This document shows positions 1-8,035 of a stretch of DNA of 41,625 nucleotides, piece by piece. The notes under the pieces are model-generated. The model saw only the letters and a list, made by a program, of their open reading frames with translations. It ran no database searches and was not told where the DNA came from. The DNA comes from Actinomycetota bacterium. GTDB taxonomy: Bacteria > Actinomycetota > Actinomycetes > S36-B12 > UBA5976. A program made the translations under genes and the position numbers. Within the stretch, counting starts at the first letter, position 1, and each line of letters begins with the position of its first letter. The stretch lies in assembly GCA_009698575.1 (NCBI GenBank), contig WLPX01000012.1, positions 1 to 41,625 of the forward strand, written 5' to 3'.

Positions 1-55
1 GAACATAACTAAATAGTGGTGGTTACCTATCCAGTAATCCCCTGATGAAAATCTT

Positions 56-418
56 GGGGGTGAACGGTTTCGACTTTGGTAGTCGAAATGGGAGAAGCGA
101 GCCGAGAATGTTGGTCATCTCGTAAACGTCCAGCAAAAACAATAAGTGCCAAATCAAACCGCACTGATTTCGCCCTAGCTGCATAAGCTAGCCCCGAAAT
201 CCGCGAGACCAGGGGCGTTCCCGCTCTGGATCCTCGCGTCATTTAGGGAACTTACCAACGGAACCGGTCGCGGGTTCTGAAGGGAAATTTAACAGTGACT
301 GTGCCTGTCGACATCTTGTTTGCGTGAACGTCGGGGCAGAGAAAAACTAATGCAAACTGCGCTCGGAGAATAACCAAATCTTCACCTAAGGACCCGGGTT
401 CGATTCCCGGCACCTCCA
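56..418 (+). ncRNA. ssrA: Transfer-messenger RNA (tmRNA)
   Basis: tmRNA rescues ribosomes stalled on broken messages by acting first as an alanine tRNA and then as a short template encoding a degradation tag; it works with SmpB, whose gene is at 8514-8990. The 5' end reads GGGGGTGAACGGTTTCGAC, the hallmark tmRNA start. Its first seven bases (56-62) pair with CACCTCC at 411-417, forming the acceptor stem with one G-T pair. The T arm (CCGGGTTCGATTCCCGG) lies just before it. A tag reading frame is present at 133-186. The discriminator A is at 418 and the genome continues CTA, so the terminal CCA is apparently not encoded and must be added after transcription. Boundaries are inferred from the acceptor stem. 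No convincing promoter was identified in bases 1-55. Confidence 0.96.
133..186 (+). other. tmRNA proteolysis tag reading frame
   Basis: The resume codon GCA (133-135) opens a 17-codon frame encoding AKTISAKSNRTDFALAA and ending in TAA at 184-186. The C-terminal ALAA is the degron recognised by ClpXP-type proteases in bacteria, and RTDFALAA resembles other actinobacterial tags. The choice of resume codon follows from the usual Ala start and the unique in-frame ALAA-stop end. Confidence 0.9.
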
Positions 419-420
419 CT

Positions 421-460
421 AAAAAACGCTTTGCCCTTGAACGGGCAAGGCGTTTTTTTT
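421..460 (+). terminator. Rho-independent terminator of ssrA
   Basis: Directly after the tmRNA end, AACGCTTTGCCC (425-436) and GGGCAAGGCGTT (443-454) form a 12-bp stem (one T-G pair) around the loop TTGAAC. The stem runs into a tract of eight T residues ending at 460. This is a textbook intrinsic terminator on the plus strand. The run of A residues before the stem could also make it work for minus-strand transcripts. Confidence 0.93.
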
Positions 461-500
461 CGTGGATGTGCAACGGGAATCGGGAGGAGCAGCATCGCTG

Positions 501-684
501 CGACGGATCCCGGCGCCGTGGCGGCATAATCCTGCACTGTTTACGAAAAGGCACCGGTAGTGCCTCGAGCAAAGCGAGGGAACACCTCCACTTCGACGGA
601 TCCCGGCGCCGTGGCGGGATAATCCTGCACTGTTTACGAAAAGGCACCGGTAGTGCCTCGAGCAAAGCGAGGGAACACCTCCAC
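501..684. repeat. Two tandem 91-bp structured repeats
   Basis: Copies lie at 501-591 and 594-684, separated by TT (period 93). They differ at a single position, gcggcat versus gcgggat. Each contains three potential hairpins in order: a GGATCCCG...GCGGGATAATCC fold around the palindrome GGCGCC; AGGCAC-CGGTA-GTGCCT; and CCTCG-AGCAAAG-CGAGG. Each copy ends GGAACACCTCCAC. The open reading frame that crosses the region has no recognisable protein character. The near identity implies recent duplication or active homogenisation, and the nested hairpins suggest a structured RNA or a REP-like palindromic element. I do not recognise the family. Confidence 0.85.
639..658 (-). terminator. Possible weak terminator for the SDR gene, inside the repeat
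   Basis: Read on the minus strand, AGGCAC-TACCG-GTGCCT is followed by a short T run (TTTT then CG). It lies about 40 bp past the stop codon of the minus-strand SDR gene at 699. The same element occurs again 93 bp further on, at 546-565, in the other repeat copy. The T tract is short, so efficiency is doubtful. Confidence 0.4.
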
Positions 685-698
685 GAATCCGCAGCTAA

Positions 699-1451
699 CT
701 AAAGCTTCCGCACCACTTTATGCTGAGCCGCCTGAGCCAATGGGCGAATCACCATCAGATCGATATTGAAATGATGTGGCAACATCACACTCCAACGCAC
801 TGCCTCAGCAACGTCATCAGCAGTTAGCGGCTCTGCGACACCTTCATAAATTTTTGCGGCCCGCGCTTTGTCACCACCGAATCGCTTAACTGCAAATTCA
901 TCAGTCTTGACCATGCCTGGAGCTAGTTCGACTACGCGCACAGGCTCACCTGCTAGTTCAAGTCTTAGGGTCTCAGCCAGAGCAGCAACTGCGTGCTTTG
1001 CCGCGGTATAGCTGCCGCCATTTTCATAAACGATTCGACCAGCAGTAGATCCCATCAAAACTATGGTGCCTTCGCCAGATTTGATCAGTGCCGGAATGAT
1101 CGCTTTGATTGATCGAAGCGCTCCAATTACGTTTACGTCATATGCCTTGATCCAGCTTTCGACATCAGCATCAGCGACCGTGGTGCCATCAAATGCGCCA
1201 CCGGCATTTGCGACAAGTACGTTTACTGACTTATCGGCAAGATGTTCTGCTAATGCGTCCACACTGGATTGGTCAGTTACATCAAGTTCCCAGGCGTGTA
1301 TGCGATCATTGGATTTTGCTAGGTCAGCCAACATGTCAGTTCTGCGAGCAGCTGCGATTACTTGATAGCCCTCGCCAGCTAATGCTTTGGCAGTAGCCGC
1401 ACCAATGCCACTGCTTGCTCCGGTTACGACTGCGTATTTCAAATCACTCAT
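699..1451 (-). CDS. SDR-family NAD(P)-dependent oxidoreductase
   Basis: A 250-residue classical short-chain dehydrogenase/reductase, probably cytosolic. It shows the cofactor loop TGASSGIG (residues 10-17), NAGG (82-85), and the catalytic triad Ser135, Tyr148 and Lys152 (YTAAK). The two Arg residues after the second strand (AARR, about 35-37) suggest NADP preference. The overall pattern resembles YdfG-type 3-hydroxy acid dehydrogenases, but the substrate cannot be read from sequence. I chose the ATG at 1451 (MSDLKYAVV), because the longer version starting at 1499 adds 16 residues with no family resemblance and would occupy the divergent promoter region shared with the ureohydrolase at 1542. 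No strong ribosome-binding site is visible. Confidence 0.88.
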   Translation of the reverse strand: MSDLKYAVVTGASSGIGAATAKALAGEGYQVIAAARRTDMLADLAKSNDRIHAWELDVTDQSSVDALAEHLADKSVNVLVANAGGAFDGTTVADADVESWIKAYDVNVIGALRSIKAIIPALIKSGEGTIVLMGSTAGRIVYENGGSYTAAKHAVAALAETLRLELAGEPVRVVELAPGMVKTDEFAVKRFGGDKARAAKIYEGVAEPLTADDVAEAVRWSVMLPHHFNIDLMVIRPLAQAAQHKVVRKL

Positions 1452-1541
1452 GCAGGTAATTCTTTCGCATCCAGGCGAATTCGTCAGCCAGACCCCCACC
1501 TAAACTGACAAACTAGATCCACCACTAAAAAGGAGAAACTA

Positions 1542-2480
1542 ATGAGCCGCAGTTCAATTGGCACCATGATGGGATCCCAGCCCACTGGCACGTTTATGGG
1601 AATTCCTGCGGCCCAACTTGCGGATGTTTCGGGCGGTTCAGTAGTTTTCGGCGCCCCAGCCGCTACCCCATATCCATCGGTAGGTGCATATTGCAAGAAC
1701 GCCCCCGCAGCCATTCGAAATGCAATCAGCATGTACCAAGCAAATATCTCGCACATGGATTTTGATCTCGGCGGGCCAATCTTTCCAAATGGCATAACAG
1801 CCGTTGACTTAGGTGACTTGGAGTTCGATGAATCAGATGGACCAGGTAATCGCGAACGAATTAGGGCAACAACTGCCGAGATTGTGAAACGCGGAGGCGT
1901 GCCAGTGGTAATTGGTGGTGATGATTCAATTCCAATTCCAATGATTGAAGGCTTTGCAGAACACGGTGAATACTTTGTGGTTCAAATCGACGCCCACATT
2001 GATTACCGCGACGAAGTAGGCGGGGAAAAGTTAGGCCTTTCATCAACCATGCGTCGAGCATTTGAAATGCCACACATCAAAGGTTTGGTGCAAGTTGGTC
2101 AACGTGGCATTGGTTCAGCTCGACCTCAGGATTACGAAGATGCCAAGTCACATGGTGTTAAGTTCGTTTCGGCTCGCCAGGTTGCCTCTGGTGGAATTCA
2201 GCAAGTAATCGACTTGGTCCCAGCTGGCGTAAACGTAATCGTGGACTTGGACTGTGATGCTTTGGACCCTTCAATCGTGCCGGGCGTAATCGGTCGAGCA
2301 CCGGGCGGATTAACTTACTGGAATGTCGTTGACTTACTTCATGGCATTGCAGGTAAGGCAAAGCTCTCCGGCTTTAACTTGGTGGAATTTATGCCAGAGA
2401 GCGACGTCGATGACATTGGAGCGCTCAATAACGCGCGAATAATCTGCAATGTCCTTGGTCTCATTGCCCGCCAGGCCTAG
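1542..2480 (+). CDS. Ureohydrolase (agmatinase/arginase) family protein, atypical active site
   Basis: A 312-residue protein of the Mn-dependent ureohydrolase fold, whose members release urea from guanidino compounds such as agmatine or guanidinobutyrate. Family marks are NAPAAIR (53-59), DAHID (150-154) and DLDCDALDP (235-243). The motif that is normally GGDHS reads GGDDS (125-129), so the first metal-ligand His is Asp128. The downstream His-Gly-Thr segment that supplies a catalytic His in agmatinases reads GLSST here (about 165-169). The AAAAAGGAG box just before the ATG is a strong ribosome-binding site. The gamma-Glu-GABA hydrolase-like gene follows after 15 bp, so the two are probably one operon. 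The name agmatinase would be tempting, but the changed residues leave the substrate open. Confidence 0.85.
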   Translation: MSRSSIGTMMGSQPTGTFMGIPAAQLADVSGGSVVFGAPAATPYPSVGAYCKNAPAAIRNAISMYQANISHMDFDLGGPIFPNGITAVDLGDLEFDESDGPGNRERIRATTAEIVKRGGVPVVIGGDDSIPIPMIEGFAEHGEYFVVQIDAHIDYRDEVGGEKLGLSSTMRRAFEMPHIKGLVQVGQRGIGSARPQDYEDAKSHGVKFVSARQVASGGIQQVIDLVPAGVNVIVDLDCDALDPSIVPGVIGRAPGGLTYWNVVDLLHGIAGKAKLSGFNLVEFMPESDVDDIGALNNARIICNVLGLIARQA

Positions 2481-2495
2481 CCCTAAACTTAAATT

Positions 2496-3197
2496 ATGAC
2501 TAAGCCAATAATTGGGATCACAACATACCTTGAGCCAGCAAAATGGGGGGCTTGGGAATTACCTGCCGCATTAATTCCGTGGAATTACGTAAACAAGTTG
2601 CAACAGTGCGGTGCCAGCGTAGTGCTACTACCACCAGATCCTGATTGTCACGATGCGATTGCCCGAATAGATGGCCTGGTTATGGTTGGCGGCGCAGATG
2701 TTGATCCAGCTCGATACGGAGCCCAGCCAGAGTCTGGCACTGATGCTCCCCGAGAATCTCGCGATGCCAGCGAGCTTGGGTTGTACTTGGCCGCACTTGA
2801 AAAAGGAATTCCAGTATTGGGAATTTGTCGCGGGCTGCAAATCATGGCTATTGCCCACGGTGGTTCACTGCATCAACATTTGCCAGATGTGGTTGGAAAT
2901 ACGCTACATCGCGATGCGCCAGGCACTTTCAACTACCACGGAGCAACATTTACGCCGAATAGTTTGATCGCAAACTTAGTCGGCGCAACTGAGATCAAAG
3001 TTAATTCAAGTCATCATCAGGCCGTTAACTCCCCTGGTGATTTAACTGTTACCGGCCTAGCATCCGATGGCACGATTGAAGTTTGTGAAGTGACTTCAAC
3101 AAAGTTTGTTTTGGGTGTGCAGTGGCATCCAGAATTTAGTGACGATGAAGCAACTTCGGAAAACATATTCCGTGGCTTTATTGCCGCTTGCTCGTAA
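2496..3197 (+). CDS. Class I glutamine amidotransferase-like hydrolase, PuuD-like
   Basis: A 233-residue peptidase C26/class I amidotransferase domain. The nucleophile Cys111 lies in GICRGLQ, and His211 and Glu213 in VQWHPEF complete the triad. No synthase domain is attached, which fits gamma-glutamyl hydrolases such as PuuD; PuuD cleaves gamma-glutamyl-GABA to glutamate plus GABA in the cytosol. The nearby aldehyde dehydrogenase and glutamine synthetase-like ligase supply the matching earlier steps of that route, which supports the assignment. The gene follows the ureohydrolase by 15 bp without a clear Shine-Dalgarno of its own, suggesting translational coupling. It ends 2 bp from the convergent threonine aldolase stop codon. 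Other gamma-glutamyl substrates are possible. Confidence 0.85.
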   Translation: MTKPIIGITTYLEPAKWGAWELPAALIPWNYVNKLQQCGASVVLLPPDPDCHDAIARIDGLVMVGGADVDPARYGAQPESGTDAPRESRDASELGLYLAALEKGIPVLGICRGLQIMAIAHGGSLHQHLPDVVGNTLHRDAPGTFNYHGATFTPNSLIANLVGATEIKVNSSHHQAVNSPGDLTVTGLASDGTIEVCEVTSTKFVLGVQWHPEFSDDEATSENIFRGFIAACS

Positions 3198-3199
3198 GG

Positions 3200-4237
3200 C
3201 TATTTTGCTAACTGGGCCTTAACAGCTGCCACAAAATTATCAACGTCAGCTTGCGTGGTATCCCAAGAACACATCCAACGCACTTGATTGATGGTGTGGT
3301 CCCAGACGTAGAACTTGGCCACTTCTTGTAATGGCTCAATTGCCGAAGCCGGTAAAATTGGGAACAACGCATTTGCCTGAGGTTGATTTACCTCAACACC
3401 TGCAATGTCTTTGATGCCCTGAAAGAGTGCTTGTGCCATGGCATTTGAGTGCTGGGCATTCTTGAGCCACAGCTCCCCTTCAAACATCGCAACTAGCTGA
3501 ATTGATATGAAGCGCATTTTGCTCGCTAGTTGCATCCCAGACTTACGAACATATTTAATCGCTGGAGCCAGTTCAGGATTTAGAATCACGATTGCTTCGG
3601 CGCCCATTGCGCCATTCTTGGTGCCACCAAGTGATACGGCATCTACTCCAGCATCTGTGGTGAATGCTCGAAGTGGTACACCAAGTGCAGCGGCAGCATT
3701 AGAAATCCGAGCTCCGTCAAGGTGTAAGTACATACCCAGTTTGTGAGCATGATCGGCCAAGGCCTTTACTTCAGCGACGGAATAGATAGTTCCATACTCA
3801 GTGGAATTTGTAATGGACACCACTTTTGGTTGCGCGCGATGTTCGTTTCCAAAACCCCAAGCTTGCTTATCAACTAACTCAGGAGTTAATTTTCCATCAG
3901 GGGTTTCGACCTGCATCAGCTTTAACCCAGCAACTTTTTCTGGGGCGCCACCTTCGTCAACATTGATGTGAGCACTAGTTGCACAAACCACTGATTCCCA
4001 CGGCTTGCACATTGCTTGCAAAGTTAGAACGTTAGCGCCAGTTCCGTTAAACACTGGGAATACTTCAGCTTGCTCGCCAAACTGCTTCTTGATTACCGCA
4101 GTTAGTTGCTGGGTATAGACATCGTCGCCATAAGCAACTTGGTGTCCGGCATTGATATTGGACATGGCATCGAGAATGTCTGGGTGAATGCCCGCATAGT
4201 TATCGCTAGCAAAGCCTCGCCAAACACCCTCGACCAT
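3200..4237 (-). CDS. Low-specificity L-threonine aldolase
   Basis: A 345-residue fold-type I PLP enzyme that cleaves threonine or related beta-hydroxy amino acids to glycine and an aldehyde. Visible marks are the N-terminal FASDNYAGIHP (9-19), the cofactor-stacking His90, LHLDGAR with Asp174, and the Schiff-base Lys207 in LGGTKNG. The start ATG has AAAGGA six bases upstream. It is the last gene of a minus-strand set with the SDR (28 bp upstream) and the aldehyde dehydrogenase. Acetaldehyde made from threonine could be oxidised by that dehydrogenase, although the cluster may equally serve amine breakdown. Confidence 0.9.
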   Translation of the reverse strand: MVEGVWRGFASDNYAGIHPDILDAMSNINAGHQVAYGDDVYTQQLTAVIKKQFGEQAEVFPVFNGTGANVLTLQAMCKPWESVVCATSAHINVDEGGAPEKVAGLKLMQVETPDGKLTPELVDKQAWGFGNEHRAQPKVVSITNSTEYGTIYSVAEVKALADHAHKLGMYLHLDGARISNAAAALGVPLRAFTTDAGVDAVSLGGTKNGAMGAEAIVILNPELAPAIKYVRKSGMQLASKMRFISIQLVAMFEGELWLKNAQHSNAMAQALFQGIKDIAGVEVNQPQANALFPILPASAIEPLQEVAKFYVWDHTINQVRWMCSWDTTQADVDNFVAAVKAQLAK

Positions 4238-4264
4238 GTGTAATCCTTTTTTCGGTTCTTCTAG

Positions 4265-5029
4265 TTATAGCGGAGTTACGTACGCACCGCTAATGCCGCC
4301 ATCAACCAAGAAGTTAGATGCGGTCATGAACGATGAGTCATCGCTGACCAAGAATGCAACAGCAGCAGCCATTTCTTCTGGTTCACCAAAGCGACCCATT
4401 GGGATATGGACTAGGCGTCGAGCTGCGCGCTCAGCATCCTTTGCGAATAACTCCTGAAGTAGCGGAGTATTAACTGGGCCAGGCGATAGTGCATTTATGC
4501 GAATACCTTCACGCGCAAATTGCACACCAAGTTCACGAGTCATTGCCAACACGCCACCCTTGGATGCGGTGTAAGAAATCTGTGAAGTCGCAGCAGCCAT
4601 GGTTGCAACGAAAGATGCCGTGTTAACGATTGCGCCCTTGCCTTGACGTTGCATGTAAGGAATGACCTCTTTGCAGCACAAGTAAACCGAAGTTAAGTTA
4701 ACTTCTTGAACTCGACGCCAAGCATCAATTCCAGTTGTCAGGATTGAGTCGTCATCAGGAGGTGAAATTCCAGCATTGTTAAATGCAATGTCTACTGAGC
4801 CATAGGTATCGAATGCAACTTTGTACATGTTTGCAACATCATCAGCATTAGTTACGTCAGCCTTGACGAAAATGCCGCCGATTTGGGCAGCAACTTTTTC
4901 ACCTGATACTGGATCTAGGTCAGCAATAACAACCTTGGCGCCTTCTTCTGCCAAACGAATTGCGGTTGCTTTACCGATACCGCTGGAGCCACCGGTAATT
5001 ACGGCAACTCGATCTTGTAAGCGCTTCAC
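4265..5029 (-). CDS. SDR-family oxidoreductase (FabG-like)
   Basis: A 254-residue classical SDR. It has TGGSSGIG (12-19), an Asp at the end of the second strand (IADLD, about 37) that favours NAD over NADP, NNAG (84-87), and the catalytic residues Ser139, Tyr153 and Lys157 (YTASK). The C-terminal VDGGISGAY segment is typical of FabG-like enzymes. The start is a GTG preceded by GCAGGAAAA. It lies between the aldehyde dehydrogenase and threonine aldolase genes on the same strand (gaps of 46 and 27 bp), so it probably acts on a hydroxy or keto intermediate of the same pathway. The substrate is unknown, and fatty-acid synthesis is unlikely given the context. Confidence 0.88.
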   Translation of the reverse strand: MKRLQDRVAVITGGSSGIGKATAIRLAEEGAKVVIADLDPVSGEKVAAQIGGIFVKADVTNADDVANMYKVAFDTYGSVDIAFNNAGISPPDDDSILTTGIDAWRRVQEVNLTSVYLCCKEVIPYMQRQGKGAIVNTASFVATMAAATSQISYTASKGGVLAMTRELGVQFAREGIRINALSPGPVNTPLLQELFAKDAERAARRLVHIPMGRFGEPEEMAAAVAFLVSDDSSFMTASNFLVDGGISGAYVTPL

Positions 5030-5075
5030 TTTTCCTGCTTTCTAATTTTCTCTGTGATTAACAGAATTGGGTTAC

Positions 5076-6443
5076 TTAGCTTTCAGTGCTGATAAATACG
5101 TTCTTAGTTTCGGTAAATGCTTCAATTGCATTTGGACCAAGTTCGCGGCCGACCCCAGACATTTTGAATCCACCAAATGGTGTCCAGTAACGAACTGCAG
5201 AATGTGAGTTGATGGAAAGGGCGCCAGAGTCCACTCCCCTAGCCATCCGGAGAGCTCGGCCAACGTCTCTGGTCCAAATTGAGCCAGCTAGGCCATAATC
5301 AGTGCCATTTGCTAATGAGATTGCGTGTGCCTCATCCTTAAATGGAACTACGACACAAACTGGGCCAAAGATTTCTTGTTCGTATTGCAAGTCACCTGGC
5401 TTAATTGGAGCCAACACAGTTGGTGGGAACCAAAAGCCCTTGCCAGTTGGTGCTTCACCTTGGAACAAAATTGGTGCCCCATCTGGCACGAATGACTTAA
5501 CGCGATCACGTTGAACTGCACTGATGAGCGGACCCATGTCGGTGTTTTCTGAACTTGGGTCACCGACGCGCACGCCTTTAACTGTTGTTTCAATGTGCGC
5601 CAACACTTCGTCATAAATACTTTCTTGGACCAGAATTCGTGAGCGAGCACAGCAGTCTTGACCAGAGTTATCGAATACGGCAAGAGGTGCGGACTTTGCT
5701 GCAGCCTCAACGTCAGCATCAGCAAAAATAATTGTTGGACTTTTTCCACCAAGTTCAAGTGTCACGCGCTTTAAGCGGTCGGCACCTGCGCGCATAATTC
5801 CTTTACCGACGGGTGTAGAGCCAGTAAATACAATTTTTTGCACATCCGGGTGTTCAACTAGCTGCTGTCCAGCAACTTTTCCAAAACCTGGCACAACATT
5901 CAATACGTTTTCTGGCAGACCCGCTTCAAGCGCAATTTCAGCTAACCGCATCGCTGTAAGTGGCGTAACTTCAGCTGGCTTTAAAACCACTGTGTTTCCC
6001 GCAGCAAGTGCTGGCGCAAAACCCCAAGCAGCAATCGGCATTGGGTAATTCCACGGGACGATGATTCCAACAACACCAAATGGTTCATGGAATGTGATGT
6101 CGATTCCGCCCGGTACTGGAATTTGTTGGCCAATTAATCTTTCGGCGCCACCTGCAAAATAGTTGAGAACGTTGCGAACGTTTTCAACTTCCCAACGTGC
6201 GGTGCCAATTGTGTGGCCAGCTTCAAGAACTTCAAGTTGAGCTAACTCTTCGCCGTTTTGCTCAACTAATAGCGCGAACTTACGCAACACATTTGCTTTG
6301 TGAGCAGGTGCGGTATCTCGCCAAGCCGGCCAAGCCGCCTTTGCCTTAGCTACAACTTCGTCAATCTCGGCTGCTGACGCCATATGAACGGTTTTTACAA
6401 CGTCCTCTGTGGCAGGGTTCAAAACATCAAATGTGTCGATCAT
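5076..6443 (-). CDS. NAD(P)-dependent aldehyde dehydrogenase, aminobutyraldehyde type
   Basis: A 455-residue aldehyde dehydrogenase, slightly shorter than the usual 480-500. It oxidises an aldehyde to its acid with NAD(P). Key elements are PWNYP with Asn132, FTGSTPVG (206-213), the general base Glu230 in LELGG, the nucleophile Cys264 in GQDCCARSR, and EIFGPV further on. The GQDC form of the active site is shared with gamma-aminobutyraldehyde and betaine aldehyde dehydrogenases. Together with the facing glutamine synthetase-like gene and the PuuD-like hydrolase, this suggests a PuuC role on gamma-glutamyl-aminobutyraldehyde. AGAGGA precedes the ATG. It is the first gene of the minus-strand aldehyde dehydrogenase-SDR-aldolase unit. 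Confidence 0.9.
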   Translation of the reverse strand: MIDTFDVLNPATEDVVKTVHMASAAEIDEVVAKAKAAWPAWRDTAPAHKANVLRKFALLVEQNGEELAQLEVLEAGHTIGTARWEVENVRNVLNYFAGGAERLIGQQIPVPGGIDITFHEPFGVVGIIVPWNYPMPIAAWGFAPALAAGNTVVLKPAEVTPLTAMRLAEIALEAGLPENVLNVVPGFGKVAGQQLVEHPDVQKIVFTGSTPVGKGIMRAGADRLKRVTLELGGKSPTIIFADADVEAAAKSAPLAVFDNSGQDCCARSRILVQESIYDEVLAHIETTVKGVRVGDPSSENTDMGPLISAVQRDRVKSFVPDGAPILFQGEAPTGKGFWFPPTVLAPIKPGDLQYEQEIFGPVCVVVPFKDEAHAISLANGTDYGLAGSIWTRDVGRALRMARGVDSGALSINSHSAVRYWTPFGGFKMSGVGRELGPNAIEAFTETKNVFISTES

Positions 6444-6667
6444 GGTTCCTCTAAGTTAAGTCATTAGGTCTATGAAATGAGCGTAGTGGACATGGGATTC
6501 GGCATCTAACTTGGTCATTGAAAATTTGGACATAACTATCCCTGACTGCCCGTGGCCTAGGTAAACAATTGGCCAAACTGCAAGAGTCAAAGTCCAATTA
6601 CAGGTAAGTTCATAGGCATTACTAAACTGGCAAAACGTAGATTTTAGCCTGTAAAAGGAGCCTGATA
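6444..6667. promoter_or_regulatory. Divergent control region between aldehyde dehydrogenase and ligase genes
   Basis: This 224-bp gap separates the divergent starts at 6443 and 6668, so promoters for both directions should lie here. An 8-bp palindrome TTGGCCAA sits at 6569-6576, and a related half (AAACTGGCAAAAC) occurs about 65 bp downstream. A strong AAAAGGAG ribosome site precedes the plus-strand ATG. I could not identify convincing -35/-10 pairs. The palindrome is a candidate regulator site, by position only. Confidence 0.5.
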
Positions 6668-8035
6668 ATGACCTCGGTGAGTTTCCCGCTATCCATTGAC
6701 GCCTTAACTAAAGACATCAAGGAAGGCCGCATCGACACAGTGATTGTGGCAATTACCGACATGCAAGGTCGTCTCCAAGGCAAGCGTTTACACGGAGACT
6801 ACTTCCTAACCGATGTCCTAAATCATGGCACCGAAGGTTGTAACTACCTTGTGGCAGTCGACATCGATATGAACACCGTTCAGGGTTACGACATATCATC
6901 TTGGGATACCGGCTACGGCGACATGGTTATGAAGATTGATCCGCGCACAATGCGTTACATCGATTGGCACGAAGGCACGGCATTAGTGCTTGCAGACCTT
7001 GTAGATCATGATGACAATCCAATTCCAGAATCACCACGTCAAATTTTGCAAAAGCAACTTAAGCGTTTGGATGACATGGGCATGGTTGCCATGGTCGGAA
7101 CTGAACTTGAATTTATCATGTTTGAAGACACCTACGAAGAAGCTTGGAATAAGCGTTACCACGGACTGACGCCGGTTAATCAGTACAACGTTGACTACAG
7201 CATTATTGGAACCTCTCGAGTAGAGCCAATTCTGCGCCGGATTCGGTTGTCGATGGTAAACGCAGGTATGACTGTTGAGTCCGTAAAGGGCGAATGTAAT
7301 TTGGGTCAACATGAAATTGCCTTCAAGTACACCGATGCCTTAGCAACTTGCGACCACCACGTGGTTTACAAAACCGGTGCCAAAGAAATCGCTGCGCAAG
7401 ATGGGTATGCCTTAACTTTCATGGCTAAGTTCAACGAGCGTGAAGGTAACTCCTGCCACATCCATTTGTCCTTCCGTGGCAAAGATGGTTCTATGGTTCT
7501 AGTTGACGACAAAGATCCAGATGGCTTGAGTGACATTGGCAAGCAATACATAGCTGGTCAACTTGCACACATGCGCGAACTAAGCATTATGTATGCGCCA
7601 ACGGTAAATAGTTATAAGCGCTATGCCCCAGGAAGTTTTGCGCCAACTGCCATTAAGTGGGGACGCGACAATCGCACCTGCTCTTACCGATTGGTTGGAC
7701 ATGGACCGAGTTTGCGCGTTGAAAACCGGGTACCAGGTGGCGATGTGAATCCTTACTTAGCTGTGGCTGGAATGATTGCTGCTGGAATTGATGGCATCGA
7801 AAAGAAGATGACCTTAGAGCCACGATTTGATGGAAATGCATACGCATTAGAAACTGACCGTGTCCCAAATACGTTACAAATGGCGCGTGACCTCTGGGTA
7901 AATAGCACCTGGGCTAAAGAGGCTTTTGGCGAGCGTGTGCATAAGCACTACACACACATGGTTGATACCGATTTGTCGCAGTTCAATAAAGCAATTACTG
8001 ACTTTGAACTTATCCGAGGCTTTGAGCGCTACTAA
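6668..8035 (+). CDS. Glutamine synthetase-like gamma-glutamylamine ligase (PuuA/GlnA3-like)
   Basis: A 455-residue glutamine synthetase-fold enzyme of the class that joins glutamate to amines with ATP. It has an N-terminal beta-grasp part (about 20-115) and a catalytic domain with GTELEF (near residue 140), GECNLGQHEI, NSCHIHLSF and the nucleotide and glutamate loop through SLRVENRVPGGDVNPYLA. It lacks the canonical GlnA NGSGMH form, reading GNSCHIHLS instead. It lies far from nitrogen genes and beside an aldehyde dehydrogenase and a gamma-Glu-GABA hydrolase-like gene. This fits gamma-glutamylputrescine or polyamine synthetases of Streptomyces and E. coli better than housekeeping glutamine synthetase. 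The stop codon directly abuts the stop of the convergent gene at 8036. Confidence 0.88.
   Translation: MTSVSFPLSIDALTKDIKEGRIDTVIVAITDMQGRLQGKRLHGDYFLTDVLNHGTEGCNYLVAVDIDMNTVQGYDISSWDTGYGDMVMKIDPRTMRYIDWHEGTALVLADLVDHDDNPIPESPRQILQKQLKRLDDMGMVAMVGTELEFIMFEDTYEEAWNKRYHGLTPVNQYNVDYSIIGTSRVEPILRRIRLSMVNAGMTVESVKGECNLGQHEIAFKYTDALATCDHHVVYKTGAKEIAAQDGYALTFMAKFNEREGNSCHIHLSFRGKDGSMVLVDDKDPDGLSDIGKQYIAGQLAHMRELSIMYAPTVNSYKRYAPGSFAPTAIKWGRDNRTCSYRLVGHGPSLRVENRVPGGDVNPYLAVAGMIAAGIDGIEKKMTLEPRFDGNAYALETDRVPNTLQMARDLWVNSTWAKEAFGERVHKHYTHMVDTDLSQFNKAITDFELIRGFERY

Noticed and set aside
405..593. Echo of the tmRNA 3' end (CACCTCCACT) at the end of the first repeat as an attachment site
   Set aside because: The shared stretch is only about ten bases, there is no integrase gene, and the flanking sequence does not match the T arm.
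252..702. Open reading frames over the ssrA end and the 91-bp repeats on both strands
   Set aside because: They run through the tmRNA, its terminator and structured repeats and encode low-quality repeated peptides without any family resemblance.
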